From: an uncultured Clostridia bacterium
GTDB taxonomy: Bacteria; Bacillota; Clostridia; Oscillospirales; Ruminococcaceae
Length of the DNA: 64,000 bases
NCBI GenBank assembly: GCA_946498095.1
Contig: CAMMMX010000002.1
Coordinates: 62,001 to 126,000 of the forward strand
Direction: 5' to 3'
In this document: piece by piece, positions 35,614 to 44,887 of the stretch
Position numbering within the stretch: the stretch's first letter is position 1
How the letters are laid out: every line of letters starts with the position of its first letter
Notes under the pieces: model-generated
Told to the model about the DNA's origin: nothing
The model's input: only the letters and a program-made list of their open reading frames with translations
The model's database searches: none
Position numbers and translations under genes: made by a program

Positions 35614-38088
35614 ATGGCAGTTTCATCCGCACAAAAGAAGCGGAGCAGCCGGGCACCGAAAAAGGCGCCGCCGAAAAAAGGGCTGGGACAGCACCGGCAG
35701 GTGATCGCAATTCTCCTGTTCGCGGTCGGGGTGCTTATTCTATGCCTGACATACATAAAGGGGAGCAATGTCTGGACATTTTTTCATCATGTGATTTTGG
35801 GGCTGTTTGGGATATCCTCGGTGCTGGTCGCGCCGATCATCATTTACGTCGCGGTTCTGATTGCGATGGACAAGTCCAGCAAGACTATCGCCTTCAAGCT
35901 GATCATCGGCGGTGTGATGATCCTTTTGTTCAGCGGACTGTTTCAGGTGCTGGCCGTCGGCGTTGTGGAGGGGAATAATTTTATCGACAAGCTGGCCCGT
36001 TTGTACGAGAATGGGACGCAATGGCGCGGCGGAGGTCTGGTCAGTGCGTTGCTTGGTTGGAGCTTCATGAGCATGTTCGGCAATATAGGCGCTACGTTGG
36101 TATTGACGTTGCTGCTTTTTGTTTTTTTTATGCTGCTGTCCGGCAAAACCCTGATGCAGTTTTTCCATGCGGTCTACAAGCCGGTCGAAAAGGTAGGGAA
36201 GGGAATCAAAACACAGGGACAGCATTTAAGCGAGTATCATGAGCAAAGGCGCCTACAGGGACAGGAGAAGCGACGTCGGGGGGAAATCTTCGACGTGGAG
36301 AAGTGCGCGGGCTTTAAGGAGAATGAAACGTCTCCCGACGAGGAGATGCCGGAACATCCGGTGGCTTCCCAGCAGCTGGATATCGAGACGCTGGAAGAGG
36401 CGCAGAAAAAGCTGGGCAAACAGAAAAAGGAGCCAGTGTCGCCGCAGCTGGAGGAACTGATTCAGAAAGCGATGGAGGAGAATGGCGCCGACAATAAAAA
36501 GATGACTGCCGCAGAAGTTGCGGGACAGTCGCAAGCGGTTTCGGAGGAGATCAAGGAGGCGAAGCTGTACCAGGATAAGGACCAGGTGGCTGTTTACAAT
36601 TTTCCGTCTCTGGATCTGCTCAATCCACCGAAGGAAACTAACGCGGACAATATTTCGGAAGAGCTGAAGCAGAACGCTGCGACGCTTGTCGATACGCTAA
36701 AGAGCTTCGGCGTACAGACGCGGATTGTCGATATTTCCCGTGGCCCAACGGTGACGCGCTATGAGCTGCAGCCCTCCGCGGGGGTCAAAATCAGTAAAAT
36801 CACCGGGCTGTCCGATGATATTGCCTTGAACCTGGCGTCTGCCGGTGTGCGTATCGAAGCGCCGATCCCGAACAAGGCGGCTGTCGGCATTGAGGTACCG
36901 AACAAGGTGGTCGACGTTGTCACCATCCGCGAGATTCTAGACAGCAAGGAGTTTGCCGGCGCACAGAGCCGTTTGACAGTTGCGCTGGGCAAGGATATTG
37001 CCGGCAATATTACGTTGGCGGATCTAGCCAAGATGCCACACCTCCTCATCGCCGGATCAACTGGTTCCGGCAAGTCGGTTTGCATCAACTCCATTATCAT
37101 CAGCTTGCTTTATAAATCGTCACCGGACGAGGTGAGAATCCTTATGATCGACCCCAAGGTGGTCGAGCTGGGGATTTACAACGGCATCCCGCACCTGCTC
37201 ATCCCGGTGGTGACCGATCCGCGTAAAGCGGCGGGCGCGCTGGGCTGGGCCGTGACGGAGATGCTCAATCGATACAAGTTGTTTGCGGACAATAATGTCC
37301 GCGATTTGAAGGGGTATAACAATGCCGCGCGAAGCAGCGGAGAGATGGATCCGCTGCCGGAAATCGTCATTATCATCGACGAGCTGGCAGACCTCATGAT
37401 GGCCGCGCCAGGCGAGGTGGAGGACAGTATCTGCCGTCTGGCGCAGATGGCCCGCGCCGCTGGGATGCATCTTGTGATTGCAACGCAGCGTCCCTCTGTC
37501 GACGTAATTACCGGTGTCATCAAAGCGAACATCCCCTCTCGTATCGCATTTGCCGTCTCTTCGCAGGTGGATTCCCGTACGATCCTCGATGGTTCGGGTG
37601 CGGAGAAGCTCCTTGGCCGCGGTGACATGCTGTTTTATCCCACCGGGATGCCCAAGCCCCTGCGTGTACAGGGATGCTTTACCAGCGACCCGGAGGTGGA
37701 GAAGGTGGTCGGCTTCATCAAAGGGAGCGAGAATGCTGATTATGATCAGGGGATCATGGAGGAAATCGAGCGGCAGGCGCAGAACGTCAAGGGTGGCGAC
37801 AGCGACAAGTCGGAATCCGGGGACGATGAATGCGACGAGATGCTCGCTCAGGCAGTCGAATGCGTGCTGGATGCGGGACAAGCTTCCACCTCCTATCTGC
37901 AACGCCGCCTGAAGCTTGGATACGCCCGCGCGGCCCGTCTCATCGATGACATGGAGGCGAGGGGGATCGTCGGCCCGTTTGAGGGAAGCAAGCCGCGTCA
38001 AGTGCTCATCAGCCGCGCGCAATGGATGGAAATGTCGCTGAATCCAAGCAGTGCGCTGGGTCAAAGTGAAGAAAAGGAACCTTTCTAA
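35614..38088 (+). CDS. DNA translocase FtsK/SpoIIIE
   Basis: An 824-residue DNA pump that moves chromosomes during division or into the forespore. It has about four N-terminal membrane segments (residues about 28-170), a charged linker (to about 320), the RecA-like motor with Walker A IAGSTGSGKSV (near residue 480) and IIIDELADLMM as Walker B, and a C-terminal winged-helix gamma domain (YLQRRLKLGYARAARLIDDME). In spore formers this is SpoIIIE; a second paralogue may exist elsewhere, so the symbol is left open. GGGAAGG precedes the ATG. No promoter was clear in the 160-base gap before it. Confidence 0.95.
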   Translation: MAVSSAQKKRSSRAPKKAPPKKGLGQHRQVIAILLFAVGVLILCLTYIKGSNVWTFFHHVILGLFGISSVLVAPIIIYVAVLIAMDKSSKTIAFKLIIGGVMILLFSGLFQVLAVGVVEGNNFIDKLARLYENGTQWRGGGLVSALLGWSFMSMFGNIGATLVLTLLLFVFFMLLSGKTLMQFFHAVYKPVEKVGKGIKTQGQHLSEYHEQRRLQGQEKRRRGEIFDVEKCAGFKENETSPDEEMPEHPVASQQLDIETLEEAQKKLGKQKKEPVSPQLEELIQKAMEENGADNKKMTAAEVAGQSQAVSEEIKEAKLYQDKDQVAVYNFPSLDLLNPPKETNADNISEELKQNAATLVDTLKSFGVQTRIVDISRGPTVTRYELQPSAGVKISKITGLSDDIALNLASAGVRIEAPIPNKAAVGIEVPNKVVDVVTIREILDSKEFAGAQSRLTVALGKDIAGNITLADLAKMPHLLIAGSTGSGKSVCINSIIISLLYKSSPDEVRILMIDPKVVELGIYNGIPHLLIPVVTDPRKAAGALGWAVTEMLNRYKLFADNNVRDLKGYNNAARSSGEMDPLPEIVIIIDELADLMMAAPGEVEDSICRLAQMARAAGMHLVIATQRPSVDVITGVIKANIPSRIAFAVSSQVDSRTILDGSGAEKLLGRGDMLFYPTGMPKPLRVQGCFTSDPEVEKVVGFIKGSENADYDQGIMEEIERQAQNVKGGDSDKSESGDDECDEMLAQAVECVLDAGQASTSYLQRRLKLGYARAARLIDDMEARGIVGPFEGSKPRQVLISRAQWMEMSLNPSSALGQSEEKEPF

Positions 38089-38089
38089 T

Positions 38090-39979
38090 ATGGAGCAGTT
38101 TTTACCTGTCAGCCGCGCCGATATGGAGGCGCGGGGAATTTCACAGCTGGATTTTATCTGCGTCACTGGCGACGCTTATGTCGATCATCCCAGCTTTGGC
38201 GTGGCGATCATTTCACGCGTGCTGGAATCGGAGGGCTTTTGGGTGGGGATCATCGCCCAGCCCCAATCTGACGCGGACTTTCAAAAGCTGGGGACGCCGA
38301 GGTACGCTTTTCTCGTCACCTCCGGCAACATCGATTCGATGGTCAACCACTATACCGCAGCAAAAAAACGCCGCAGTGACGACGCGTATACGCCGGGCGG
38401 CGTGGCCGGCAAGCGTCCCGATCGAGCGCTGACCGTCTATTGCCAAACGCTGCGCAGACTGTATGGGGACTTTCCCATTATGGTAGGCGGCTTAGAGGCA
38501 TCGTTGCGTCGGTTTGCACATTACGATTATTGGGCTGATTGTGTGATGCCGTCGGTTTTGGTAGATACTGGGGCGGATCTGCTCATGTATGGCATGGGCG
38601 AGAATCAGATTCGGGAAATCGGGCGCCGGCTTCGCGCAGGGGAGAAGGTATCTTCCCTGACAGACATCCGCGGGACCTGCTATCTGACACGTCCTCAGGA
38701 TACGCCTTACGGTGCGGTACAGTGTCCGAGCCTTGACATGGTCCGTAACGATAAGAAGCAGTATGCGATCGCCTGTCGCCAGCAGTATGACGAGCAGGAT
38801 GAGGTTTATGGCAAGACAGTGATACAGCGTCAGGGGGATTGTATGCTGGTGCAGAATCCGCCGATGCCGGTGTTGACGCAGGGGGAGATGGATCGCGTTT
38901 ATGCGCTGCCCTACCAGCGCACCTACCATCCGTCCTATGAAGCGCAGGGGGGCGTGCCCGCAATTCAGGAGGTCGAATTTTCGATCACCCATAACCGCGG
39001 CTGCTTCGGGTTTTGCAATTTTTGTTCGATTGCACTGCACCAGGGACGTAAAATTACCTGCCGCAGCGAGGAATCGGTCTTGCGGGAGGCACGGGAGCTG
39101 ACGAAGCGCAAAAACTTTAAAGGCTACATCCACGACGTGGGCGGGCCGACGGCGAACTTCCGCGCCCCGTCCTGCGAAAAGCAGTTGAAAATGGGAATGT
39201 GTAAGGGGAAAAAATGTCTGGCGCCGACGCCTTGTCCGCAGCTGAAGGTGGATCATAGCGCGTATTTGAGGCTGCTGCGGCGGATGCGTCAGATTGATGG
39301 GATTCGCCGGGTGTTCATCCGCAGCGGCATCCGTTACGACTACCTGATGCAGGACAAAGACGAGTCCTTTCTGAAGGAATTGATTGAACACCATGTAAGT
39401 GGCCAGCTCAAGGTGGCGCCGGAGCACTGTTCCCCGGCGGTGCTGGATAAGATGGGAAAACCGCATATTGAGGCTTACGAGTGTTTTGCCCGCCGTTTCC
39501 ATGAGATAACCAAGAGCATCGGGAAGGAGCAGTATCTTGTTCCTTATCTGATGTCTTCGCATCCCGGCAGCACCTTAAAGGATGCGGTCGAGCTTGCACT
39601 CTTTTTGAAAAAGAACCACATGCGTCCGGAGCAGGTGCAGGACTTTTATCCGACGCCGGGGACGATTTCTACTTGTATGTATTACACCGGTTTGGATCCT
39701 TATACGTTACAGCCGGTCTATGTGCCCAGGACGGCGGAGGAAAAAGCGATGCAGCGGGCGCTTTTGCAGTATTTCAATCCTCAAAACAAGCGCCTGGTGC
39801 TCAAGGCGCTTGTGCGTGCCGGACGGCGGGATCTGATTGGGACCGGACAGGATTGTCTGGTAGCGCCCGACAGGGAATACCAGCAGCGGGGCGCTGTGGA
39901 GGCCAAGCCGGGCCGTTCATCTGGCTATAGACGCGGTGGGAAACGTTCCCCTGGGTCGGGCCGGGAGAAAAGGAGGTAG
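38090..39979 (+). CDS. YgiQ family radical SAM protein
   Basis: A 629-residue radical SAM protein. NRGCFGFCNFCSI holds the CxxxCxxC motif that binds the [4Fe-4S] cluster and AdoMet, near residue 310. An N-terminal region (residues about 1-280, with FPIMVGGLEASLRRFAHYDYW) matches the YgiQ-specific domain, and the C-terminal tail is basic and low-complexity. Function is unknown. It is conserved across bacteria as a single cytosolic protein. The start ATG 38090 follows AAAAGGAACC; the reading frame also runs into the end of the FtsK gene. Confidence 0.92.
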   Translation: MEQFLPVSRADMEARGISQLDFICVTGDAYVDHPSFGVAIISRVLESEGFWVGIIAQPQSDADFQKLGTPRYAFLVTSGNIDSMVNHYTAAKKRRSDDAYTPGGVAGKRPDRALTVYCQTLRRLYGDFPIMVGGLEASLRRFAHYDYWADCVMPSVLVDTGADLLMYGMGENQIREIGRRLRAGEKVSSLTDIRGTCYLTRPQDTPYGAVQCPSLDMVRNDKKQYAIACRQQYDEQDEVYGKTVIQRQGDCMLVQNPPMPVLTQGEMDRVYALPYQRTYHPSYEAQGGVPAIQEVEFSITHNRGCFGFCNFCSIALHQGRKITCRSEESVLREARELTKRKNFKGYIHDVGGPTANFRAPSCEKQLKMGMCKGKKCLAPTPCPQLKVDHSAYLRLLRRMRQIDGIRRVFIRSGIRYDYLMQDKDESFLKELIEHHVSGQLKVAPEHCSPAVLDKMGKPHIEAYECFARRFHEITKSIGKEQYLVPYLMSSHPGSTLKDAVELALFLKKNHMRPEQVQDFYPTPGTISTCMYYTGLDPYTLQPVYVPRTAEEKAMQRALLQYFNPQNKRLVLKALVRAGRRDLIGTGQDCLVAPDREYQQRGAVEAKPGRSSGYRRGGKRSPGSGREKRR

Positions 39980-39982
39980 CGT

Positions 39983-40939
39983 ATGGCGAGAAGAAGGCGG
40001 AAGCGCAGGCTGCACTGGATCCCGATTTTGCTGATCTCCTGTGTGCTCGGTTTTGCTGGCGTCATTACGGCCAATGAGCGGCTGGATATGGGGATGAGTT
40101 TGCCCACCTGGGAGGAGATACGTCAGTGGTTAGAGGTGGAGGAGGCTCCTACAGTTATCGCCGACGCGGATGTTTCCGTCCATTTCGTCGACGTTGGACA
40201 GGGGGACGCTTGTCTGATCCGCGCCGGCAGCAGTAATGTATTGATTGATGCGGGCGACAATGTAGACGAAAACGATATTGCCGGCTATCTTCAGGCGCAG
40301 GAGATCCAGCGCCTCGACGCAGTGTTTATCACCCATCCCCATGCCGATCACATTGGCAAGATGGCGCAGGTGATCAAGGAGTTTGAAATTGGTGCGGTCT
40401 ATATGCCGCAGATTCCGGACGAGATCGTTCCTACTTCGTATACCTATACCAACCTGCTACAGACGATCAAAGAAAAAGGTCTGACCATCAAAAAGGTCAC
40501 GCCGGGCGAAGAACTGGCGCTTGACAAGGGGAGTATCCAGATGATGGGCCCGGTGGAGGAGTATGAGGATCTCAATGACATGTCCGCCGTGCTGAAATTT
40601 ACCTACGAGGACGCGTCTTTCCTCCTCACCGGAGACATGGAAAAGACTGCGGAAAGGGATTTGCTGGAGTCGGGTCAATCGATGGGAGCGAGGGTTATCA
40701 AGCTGGGGCATCATGGCAGCTCTACGTCAAGTTCCCAGGCCTTTTTGGAAGCGGTGGATCCCTCTTATGCGGTGATTTCCTGCGGAGAGGGGAACAAGTA
40801 TAATCATCCGCACACCGAAACGCTGGAGCGGATGACCAAGTTGAATATCCGTACCTTCCGGACGGATCGGGATGGGACTGTTATTTTTGAAACGGATGGA
40901 AAGGACATTTCCTTCCAGACGGTCGGAAAGGCCGGGTGA
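39983..40939 (+). CDS. ComEC/Rec2-like MBL-fold hydrolase, membrane-anchored
   Basis: A 318-residue protein with a basic N-terminus and one membrane segment (about residues 12-28), then a metallo-beta-lactamase domain outside the membrane. FVDVGQGDACLIRAG and TDG-type IDAGDN lead into FITHPHADHIG, the zinc-binding HxHxDH. LLTGDMEKTAE and KLGHHGSSTSSS follow. This resembles the C-terminal domain of ComEC on its own, as found in many Firmicutes. It may act as an extracytoplasmic nuclease or phosphodiesterase. It starts four bases after the radical SAM gene's stop, and a DUF3006 gene follows, a pairing often seen. Confidence 0.88.
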   Translation: MARRRRKRRLHWIPILLISCVLGFAGVITANERLDMGMSLPTWEEIRQWLEVEEAPTVIADADVSVHFVDVGQGDACLIRAGSSNVLIDAGDNVDENDIAGYLQAQEIQRLDAVFITHPHADHIGKMAQVIKEFEIGAVYMPQIPDEIVPTSYTYTNLLQTIKEKGLTIKKVTPGEELALDKGSIQMMGPVEEYEDLNDMSAVLKFTYEDASFLLTGDMEKTAERDLLESGQSMGARVIKLGHHGSSTSSSQAFLEAVDPSYAVISCGEGNKYNHPHTETLERMTKLNIRTFRTDRDGTVIFETDGKDISFQTVGKAG

Positions 40940-41064
40940 GTTTGTAAAGTCGGGACGGAGGGGATCTGTCCCGGGCAAAAGCAGATCTGCCGATTGCCGC
41001 AGGAAACGGTGTGGCGCGGGAAAGGTCCCGCAGGAGGCCTGTTTGTGTGCAGGAGGATGTTTTG

Positions 41065-41304
41065 ATGGAGGCGAAACCAAACATGAAACAGTATCTGTCG
41101 ATCGACCGGATAGAAGGCGATTACGCGGTGTGCGTCGGGGACGATTTGCGGGGCGAGTCGATACTGCTATCCCTCTTGCCGAAAGGCGTTTGCGAGGGCG
41201 ATGTGATCGTCCGTGAAGGTGAGGGGTACCGCCTGGATGCAGAAGAGACAAAGCGTCGCCGGGCGAAGAACGCTGATTTGCAAAGAGAGTTGTTTGAAGG
41301 ATGA
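41065..41304 (+). CDS. DUF3006 family protein
   Basis: A 79-residue protein of the DUF3006 family. YLSIDRIEGDYAVCVGDD at the start is the family hallmark and a small beta barrel is likely. Function is unknown. DUF3006 genes commonly follow ComEC-like MBL genes, as here. AGGAGG lies eight bases before ATG 41065; the longer open frame upstream is not supported. A terminator follows about 120 bases later. Confidence 0.8.
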   Translation: MEAKPNMKQYLSIDRIEGDYAVCVGDDLRGESILLSLLPKGVCEGDVIVREGEGYRLDAEETKRRRAKNADLQRELFEG

Positions 41305-41428
41305 GGCTTTGTCTTGGCCCGGCCAGATAAGATGGATCGGCCGTGCGGATCGGCATGTCTTGCGTACAGCCCCTGATGCACGCAACTGTATATGGGAGCG
41401 CTGGCAGCTCGCGGCGATGAAAGAATCA

Positions 41429-41468
41429 GGTTCCCCGAGGCAGGTTCACTGCTTTCGGGGAATTTTTA
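41429..41468 (+). terminator. terminator after DUF3006
   Basis: TTCCCCGA (41431-41438) pairs with TCGGGGAA (41455-41462), with an inner GCAG/CTGC helix, and is followed by TTTTTATT. Its 5' strand shares 22 of 24 bases with the start of the cobalamin riboswitch 236 bases downstream. Confidence 0.75.
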
Positions 41469-41621
41469 TTGATCCCTTCGGGTAGAGGGACAATAGGAAG
41501 GGGTTGTTATCGTGTCCTACTTGAGACGAGCAGAGGGCTTGCCGTTTTCGCCTGTCTTCAGGGACCAATCCATGCGCGGAGATATGGAGATGAGATGAGA
41601 ACGTTTTCCCGGTATTTTCAG

Positions 41622-41650
41622 TTGACAAAGGTCGGAAAATCTTCTATAAT
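41622..41650 (+). promoter_or_regulatory. sigma-A promoter of the cobalamin operon
   Basis: TTGACA (41622-41627) and TATAAT (41645-41650) are separated by 17 bases. Transcription would start near 41657, a few bases before the riboswitch. The 150 bases between the preceding terminator and this promoter hold nothing recognisable. Confidence 0.88.
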
Positions 41651-41661
41651 GGACAGAAGAA

Positions 41662-41850
41662 TCAGGTTCCCCGCCGCAGGTCTTATCACGGTAGAACATG
41701 CGTGATGGGGATGAAAAGGGAAGTTGGGTGAGAATCCCACGCAATCCCGTTGCTGTATACGCGGAGCGGTCTCCTTTGATATGCCACTGGCGATTTGCTG
41801 GGAAGGCAGGAGGCTGTGTTGAGGCAAAGCCAGAAGACCTGCCTGGTTCG
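41662..41850 (+). promoter_or_regulatory. cobalamin riboswitch (adenosylcobalamin family)
   Basis: The aptamer core shows the conserved B12-box parts in order: AAAAGGGAA (41714 on), GGGTGAGAATCCCACGC, CCCGTTGCTGTA, GCCACTGG, GGGAAGGC and GCCAGAAGACCTGCC (41829-41843). The outer helix pairs GCAGGTCT (41676-41683) with AGACCTGC (41835-41842). Cobalamin binding is expected to favour the downstream terminator and shut off the B12 operon. Both ends agree with the known family. Confidence 0.95.
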
Positions 41851-41975
41851 GATGATATTTATTTTCTGCGCGGATACGGAAAATGTTATCGAAGAGAAGT
41901 GAATCGGCCGCACGGCGCTGTCTGCCCGTTGAGGGGAGAGAAGCGTCTGTTTGCATGCCGTAAACACTGGGTAAC

Positions 41976-42010
41976 AGCCGTTGCAGCATGATTGCGCAAT
42001 GGCTTTTTTT
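41976..42010 (+). terminator. expression-platform terminator of the riboswitch
   Basis: AGCCGTTGC (41976-41984) pairs with GCAATGGCT (41996-42004), with one G-T pair, and runs into seven T. It sits about 125 bases after the aptamer and 145 bases before cbiD, the expected place for transcriptional control. Confidence 0.85.
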
Positions 42011-42154
42011 ATTTCTATTGGAAGTACAAAGGCGGATTCGACTTCCGGGGGGCAGCTGCTTGCCAAAGGAGGCGTACCGTCTGCCGCGGGACCTGCGGGC
42101 GCTCATGTGTGGTGTCATTCGAGTAGTTAGATGATGAAGGAGCTTTCGGGTCGA

Positions 42155-43306
42155 ATGAAGGATATGGTGATCAAAAACGGCAAGCAGCTCAGGCGCGGCT
42201 ATACGACGGGAACCTGTGCCACTGCCGCTTCTGCAGCTGCTGTAAGGCTTTTACTATCGGGCCAAAGGGTACAACAGGTGAAGGTGACCCTGCCGGGTGG
42301 TGAGGAAGCGCTGCTCGAGGTGGAGAGCGCTTCCGGCGGTGCATCGGCGGCAACCTGTACGGTGGTCAAGCACGCTGGTGACGATCCGGATGTCACCGAC
42401 GGCATCCGGATCGGAGCGGAGGTTTCTTTCCACGAGGGAAACGGCGTTGTCATCCTGGGGGGAGAGGGCGTCGGCGTCGTCACCCAGCCGGGGCTGCAGA
42501 TTCCGCCGGGAGAAGCGGCAATCAACCCGGTACCGCGCCGGATGATCGCGGAAAACGTCCGGGCCGTCTGTCGCGCCTATGGCTATGAAGGCGGAATACA
42601 GGTAGTCGTTTCCGCGGAGAACGGCGCAGCGGTTGCCGAAAACACCTTTAATCCTCGATTGGGGATTCAAGGGGGGATTTCCATTTTGGGGACCTCCGGT
42701 ATCGTCGAACCGATGAGTGAACGGGCGTTAATTGAGACTGTCCATGTGCTGGTTGACCGTGCCTATATGCGGGATCCGCACCATATTGTCATTTCGCCGG
42801 GCAACTACGGGAGAGATTACTGTATCCGGCAATTCGGGTTCGATATGGAGGACAGCGTGAAATTCTCCAATTTCCTTGGAGAGACGCTCGATTACCTTTG
42901 CTATAAGGGCTTTTCCGACGTGTTGCTGGTGGGGCACATCGGCAAGCTGATCAAAGTTGCCGCAGGCGTGATGAACACCCATTCCTCCGTGGCGGACTGC
43001 CGGATGGAGATCCTGTCGGCCCACGCCGCGCTGTGCGGAGCGGACCGGGAAACGGTCCGCAGGCTGATGGACTGCAAAACGACGGACGAGGCGCTTGCCT
43101 GGTTGGACCATACGGGGCTGACGCAGGATGTCATGGCGTCGGTGATGCAAAAGGTAGGCTTTCAGCTGGACTACCGGGTCAAAGGACGCCTTCGCATAGA
43201 GGTTTTGATGTTCGCATCCCAGGACCGGGTCGTCGCGCAGACGGACGGCGTGGAGGCGCTTGCCGCCCTGATACAAGGCAATGGGCCGCAGAAGGCTGAT
43301 GACTGA
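42155..43306 (+). CDS. cbiD: cobalt-precorrin-5B (C1)-methyltransferase
   Basis: A 383-residue enzyme that methylates C1 of the corrin ring in the anaerobic B12 route. RRGYTTGTCATAASAAAVRLLL near the start is the CbiD signature, and GEGVGVVTQPGL and MVGHIGKLIKVAAG-type blocks follow. ATG 42155 has AAGGAG 12 bases upstream; the ATG pair at 42131 has no ribosome site, although the frame is open from there. It is the first gene after the riboswitch-controlled terminator. Confidence 0.93.
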   Translation: MKDMVIKNGKQLRRGYTTGTCATAASAAAVRLLLSGQRVQQVKVTLPGGEEALLEVESASGGASAATCTVVKHAGDDPDVTDGIRIGAEVSFHEGNGVVILGGEGVGVVTQPGLQIPPGEAAINPVPRRMIAENVRAVCRAYGYEGGIQVVVSAENGAAVAENTFNPRLGIQGGISILGTSGIVEPMSERALIETVHVLVDRAYMRDPHHIVISPGNYGRDYCIRQFGFDMEDSVKFSNFLGETLDYLCYKGFSDVLLVGHIGKLIKVAAGVMNTHSSVADCRMEILSAHAALCGADRETVRRLMDCKTTDEALAWLDHTGLTQDVMASVMQKVGFQLDYRVKGRLRIEVLMFASQDRVVAQTDGVEALAALIQGNGPQKADD

Positions 43307-43325
43307 TGGAAAGGAAATATGTAGG

Positions 43326-44012
43326 ATGAAGGGAACTTTTTTTTGTGTGGGTACCGGCCCCGGCGATCCGCGCCTGATAACTTTTTTGGCGGCACAGACA
43401 ATCCGGGCGTGCGATCGCATTGCCGTGCCGCAAAGCGGCGCGAAGGAGAATGCAGTGCTGAAGATTGCCACGGAGTTTATCGGAGAAAAGCCGGTGCTGT
43501 ACTGTGACATGCCAATGACGCGCGACAAGGAGCGGCTTGCGCAAGCGCATGACGCGTCCGCGCGGCAGATAGCCAGCTATCTCGACGAGGGGGAAAACGT
43601 TGCCTTCCTCACGTTGGGTGATCCGTCAGTTTATGCGACCCCGATGTACCTGCACAGGCGGTTGAAGTCGATGGGGTATCCCACGCGGATGATCTCGGGT
43701 GTTCCCTCCTTTTGTGCGGCGGCAGCTGCGCTCGACGTCCCGTTATGCGAGGGCGGAGAAGCGTTGCATGTCATCCCGGCATCCTATCCGGATATGATGC
43801 GGGCGCTGGACAGCGACGGCACCAAGGTGCTGATGAAGTCAGGCAAGAGCATTTCGGAGGTTGTACGGCAGATTCAGGAACGTGGATTGACGGCGATGGC
43901 GGTCGAATGCTGCGGGATGGAGAATGAAAAGCTGCATCCTTCTGTCGACACATTGGAGGACGACGCGAGCTATTTTTGCATCGTGCTTGTTAAGGACGGT
44001 AAGAATGAGTAG
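43326..44012 (+). CDS. cbiL: cobalt-precorrin-2 C20-methyltransferase
   Basis: A 228-residue tetrapyrrole methylase that adds a methyl group at C20 of cobalt-precorrin-2. FFCVGTGPGDPRLITFLAAQ holds the glycine-rich SAM-loop, and FLTLGDPSVYATPMYLHRRL is the GDP-motif region that defines the CbiL/CobI type. ATG 43326 lies after AAAGGAAATATG and is the only start with good spacing; the open frame upstream overlaps cbiD. It begins 19 bases after cbiD. Confidence 0.92.
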   Translation: MKGTFFCVGTGPGDPRLITFLAAQTIRACDRIAVPQSGAKENAVLKIATEFIGEKPVLYCDMPMTRDKERLAQAHDASARQIASYLDEGENVAFLTLGDPSVYATPMYLHRRLKSMGYPTRMISGVPSFCAAAAALDVPLCEGGEALHVIPASYPDMMRALDSDGTKVLMKSGKSISEVVRQIQERGLTAMAVECCGMENEKLHPSVDTLEDDASYFCIVLVKDGKNE

Positions 44013-44043
44013 CCCTCCCGGCTCAGAAAAACGTCAGGGAGGG
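44013..44043 (+). other. intergenic hairpin between cbiL and cbiF
   Basis: CCCTCCC (44013-44019) pairs with GGGAGGG (44037-44043) right after the cbiL stop. No T-run follows, so it is more likely an mRNA processing or stability element than a terminator; the operon continues. Confidence 0.45.
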
Positions 44044-44131
44044 GGACGGGAATACGGCTGATGAGGATGGCGTGGACGCGCTGTCGGAGCGGGCGTGAAA
44101 AAAGTTTTTGCAGAAAGGAAAACGAGTCGGA

Positions 44132-44887
44132 ATGATAGATTTTGTAGGGGCAGGCCCGGGTGCACCGGATTTGATAACAGTACGCGGACAGCAAAAGCTT
44201 ATGCAGGCGGATATTGTCATATATGCAGGCAGTCTGGTGAATCCGGCGCTGCTGGAGGGCACAAAGCCGGGATGCGAGATTTATAACAGTGCGTTGATGA
44301 CGCTGGAGGAAGTTGTGGAAGTGATGCTGCGCGGGGAACGCGAGGGCAAGCGTGTGGTGCGTCTGCACACAGGAGACCCTTGCATCTACGGCGCTATCCG
44401 GGAGCAGATGGATTTGCTGGATGAACAAGGCGTGAGCTATGAGGTCGTTCCTGGCGTCAGTTCCTTCATCGGGGCTGCTGCGGCGGTCAAGGCCGAGTAT
44501 ACCCTGCCCAACGTCAGCCAAACGGTGATTCTTACCCGTATGGCAGGGCGGACGCCGGTACCAGATAAGGAGGATATCGAGAAGCTGGCATCCCACGGGG
44601 CGACAATGGTCGTGTTCCTCAGCGCGTCGATGCTGGACGAGCTGTCAAAGAAGCTGGTACAAGGAGGATATCGTCCCGATACGCCGGCGGCGATCGTCTA
44701 CAAGGCGACCTGGCCGGACGAAACGATCATTCGGACCACGGTGGAACAGCTTGCGGAAGCTGCGAATGAGAACGGGATCCGCAAGACAGCGCTTATCCTG
44801 GTCGGAGACTTCCTTGGTGACGCTTACGAGCGTTCCAAGCTGTACGACCCGGCCTTTACCCATGAATTCCGGGAGGCGTCGAAATGA
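44132..44887 (+). CDS. cbiF: cobalt-precorrin-4 C11-methyltransferase
   Basis: A 251-residue tetrapyrrole methylase that methylates C11. MIDFVGAGPGAPDLITVRGQ starts the SAM-binding half. VVRLHTGDPCIYGAIREQMD is the second conserved block, and LTRMAGRTPVP lies in the C-terminal half. ATG 44132 is preferred over the in-frame TTG 44108, because AAAGGA lies about 12 bases upstream of it and the product starts at the family N-terminus. It overlaps cbiG by four bases (ATGA). Confidence 0.93.
   Translation: MIDFVGAGPGAPDLITVRGQQKLMQADIVIYAGSLVNPALLEGTKPGCEIYNSALMTLEEVVEVMLRGEREGKRVVRLHTGDPCIYGAIREQMDLLDEQGVSYEVVPGVSSFIGAAAAVKAEYTLPNVSQTVILTRMAGRTPVPDKEDIEKLASHGATMVVFLSASMLDELSKKLVQGGYRPDTPAAIVYKATWPDETIIRTTVEQLAEAANENGIRKTALILVGDFLGDAYERSKLYDPAFTHEFREASK

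Noticed and set aside
41440..41660. A second, tandem cobalamin riboswitch after the 24-nt repeat
   Set aside because: After the repeat none of the conserved core segments appear, and the copy forms a terminator instead.
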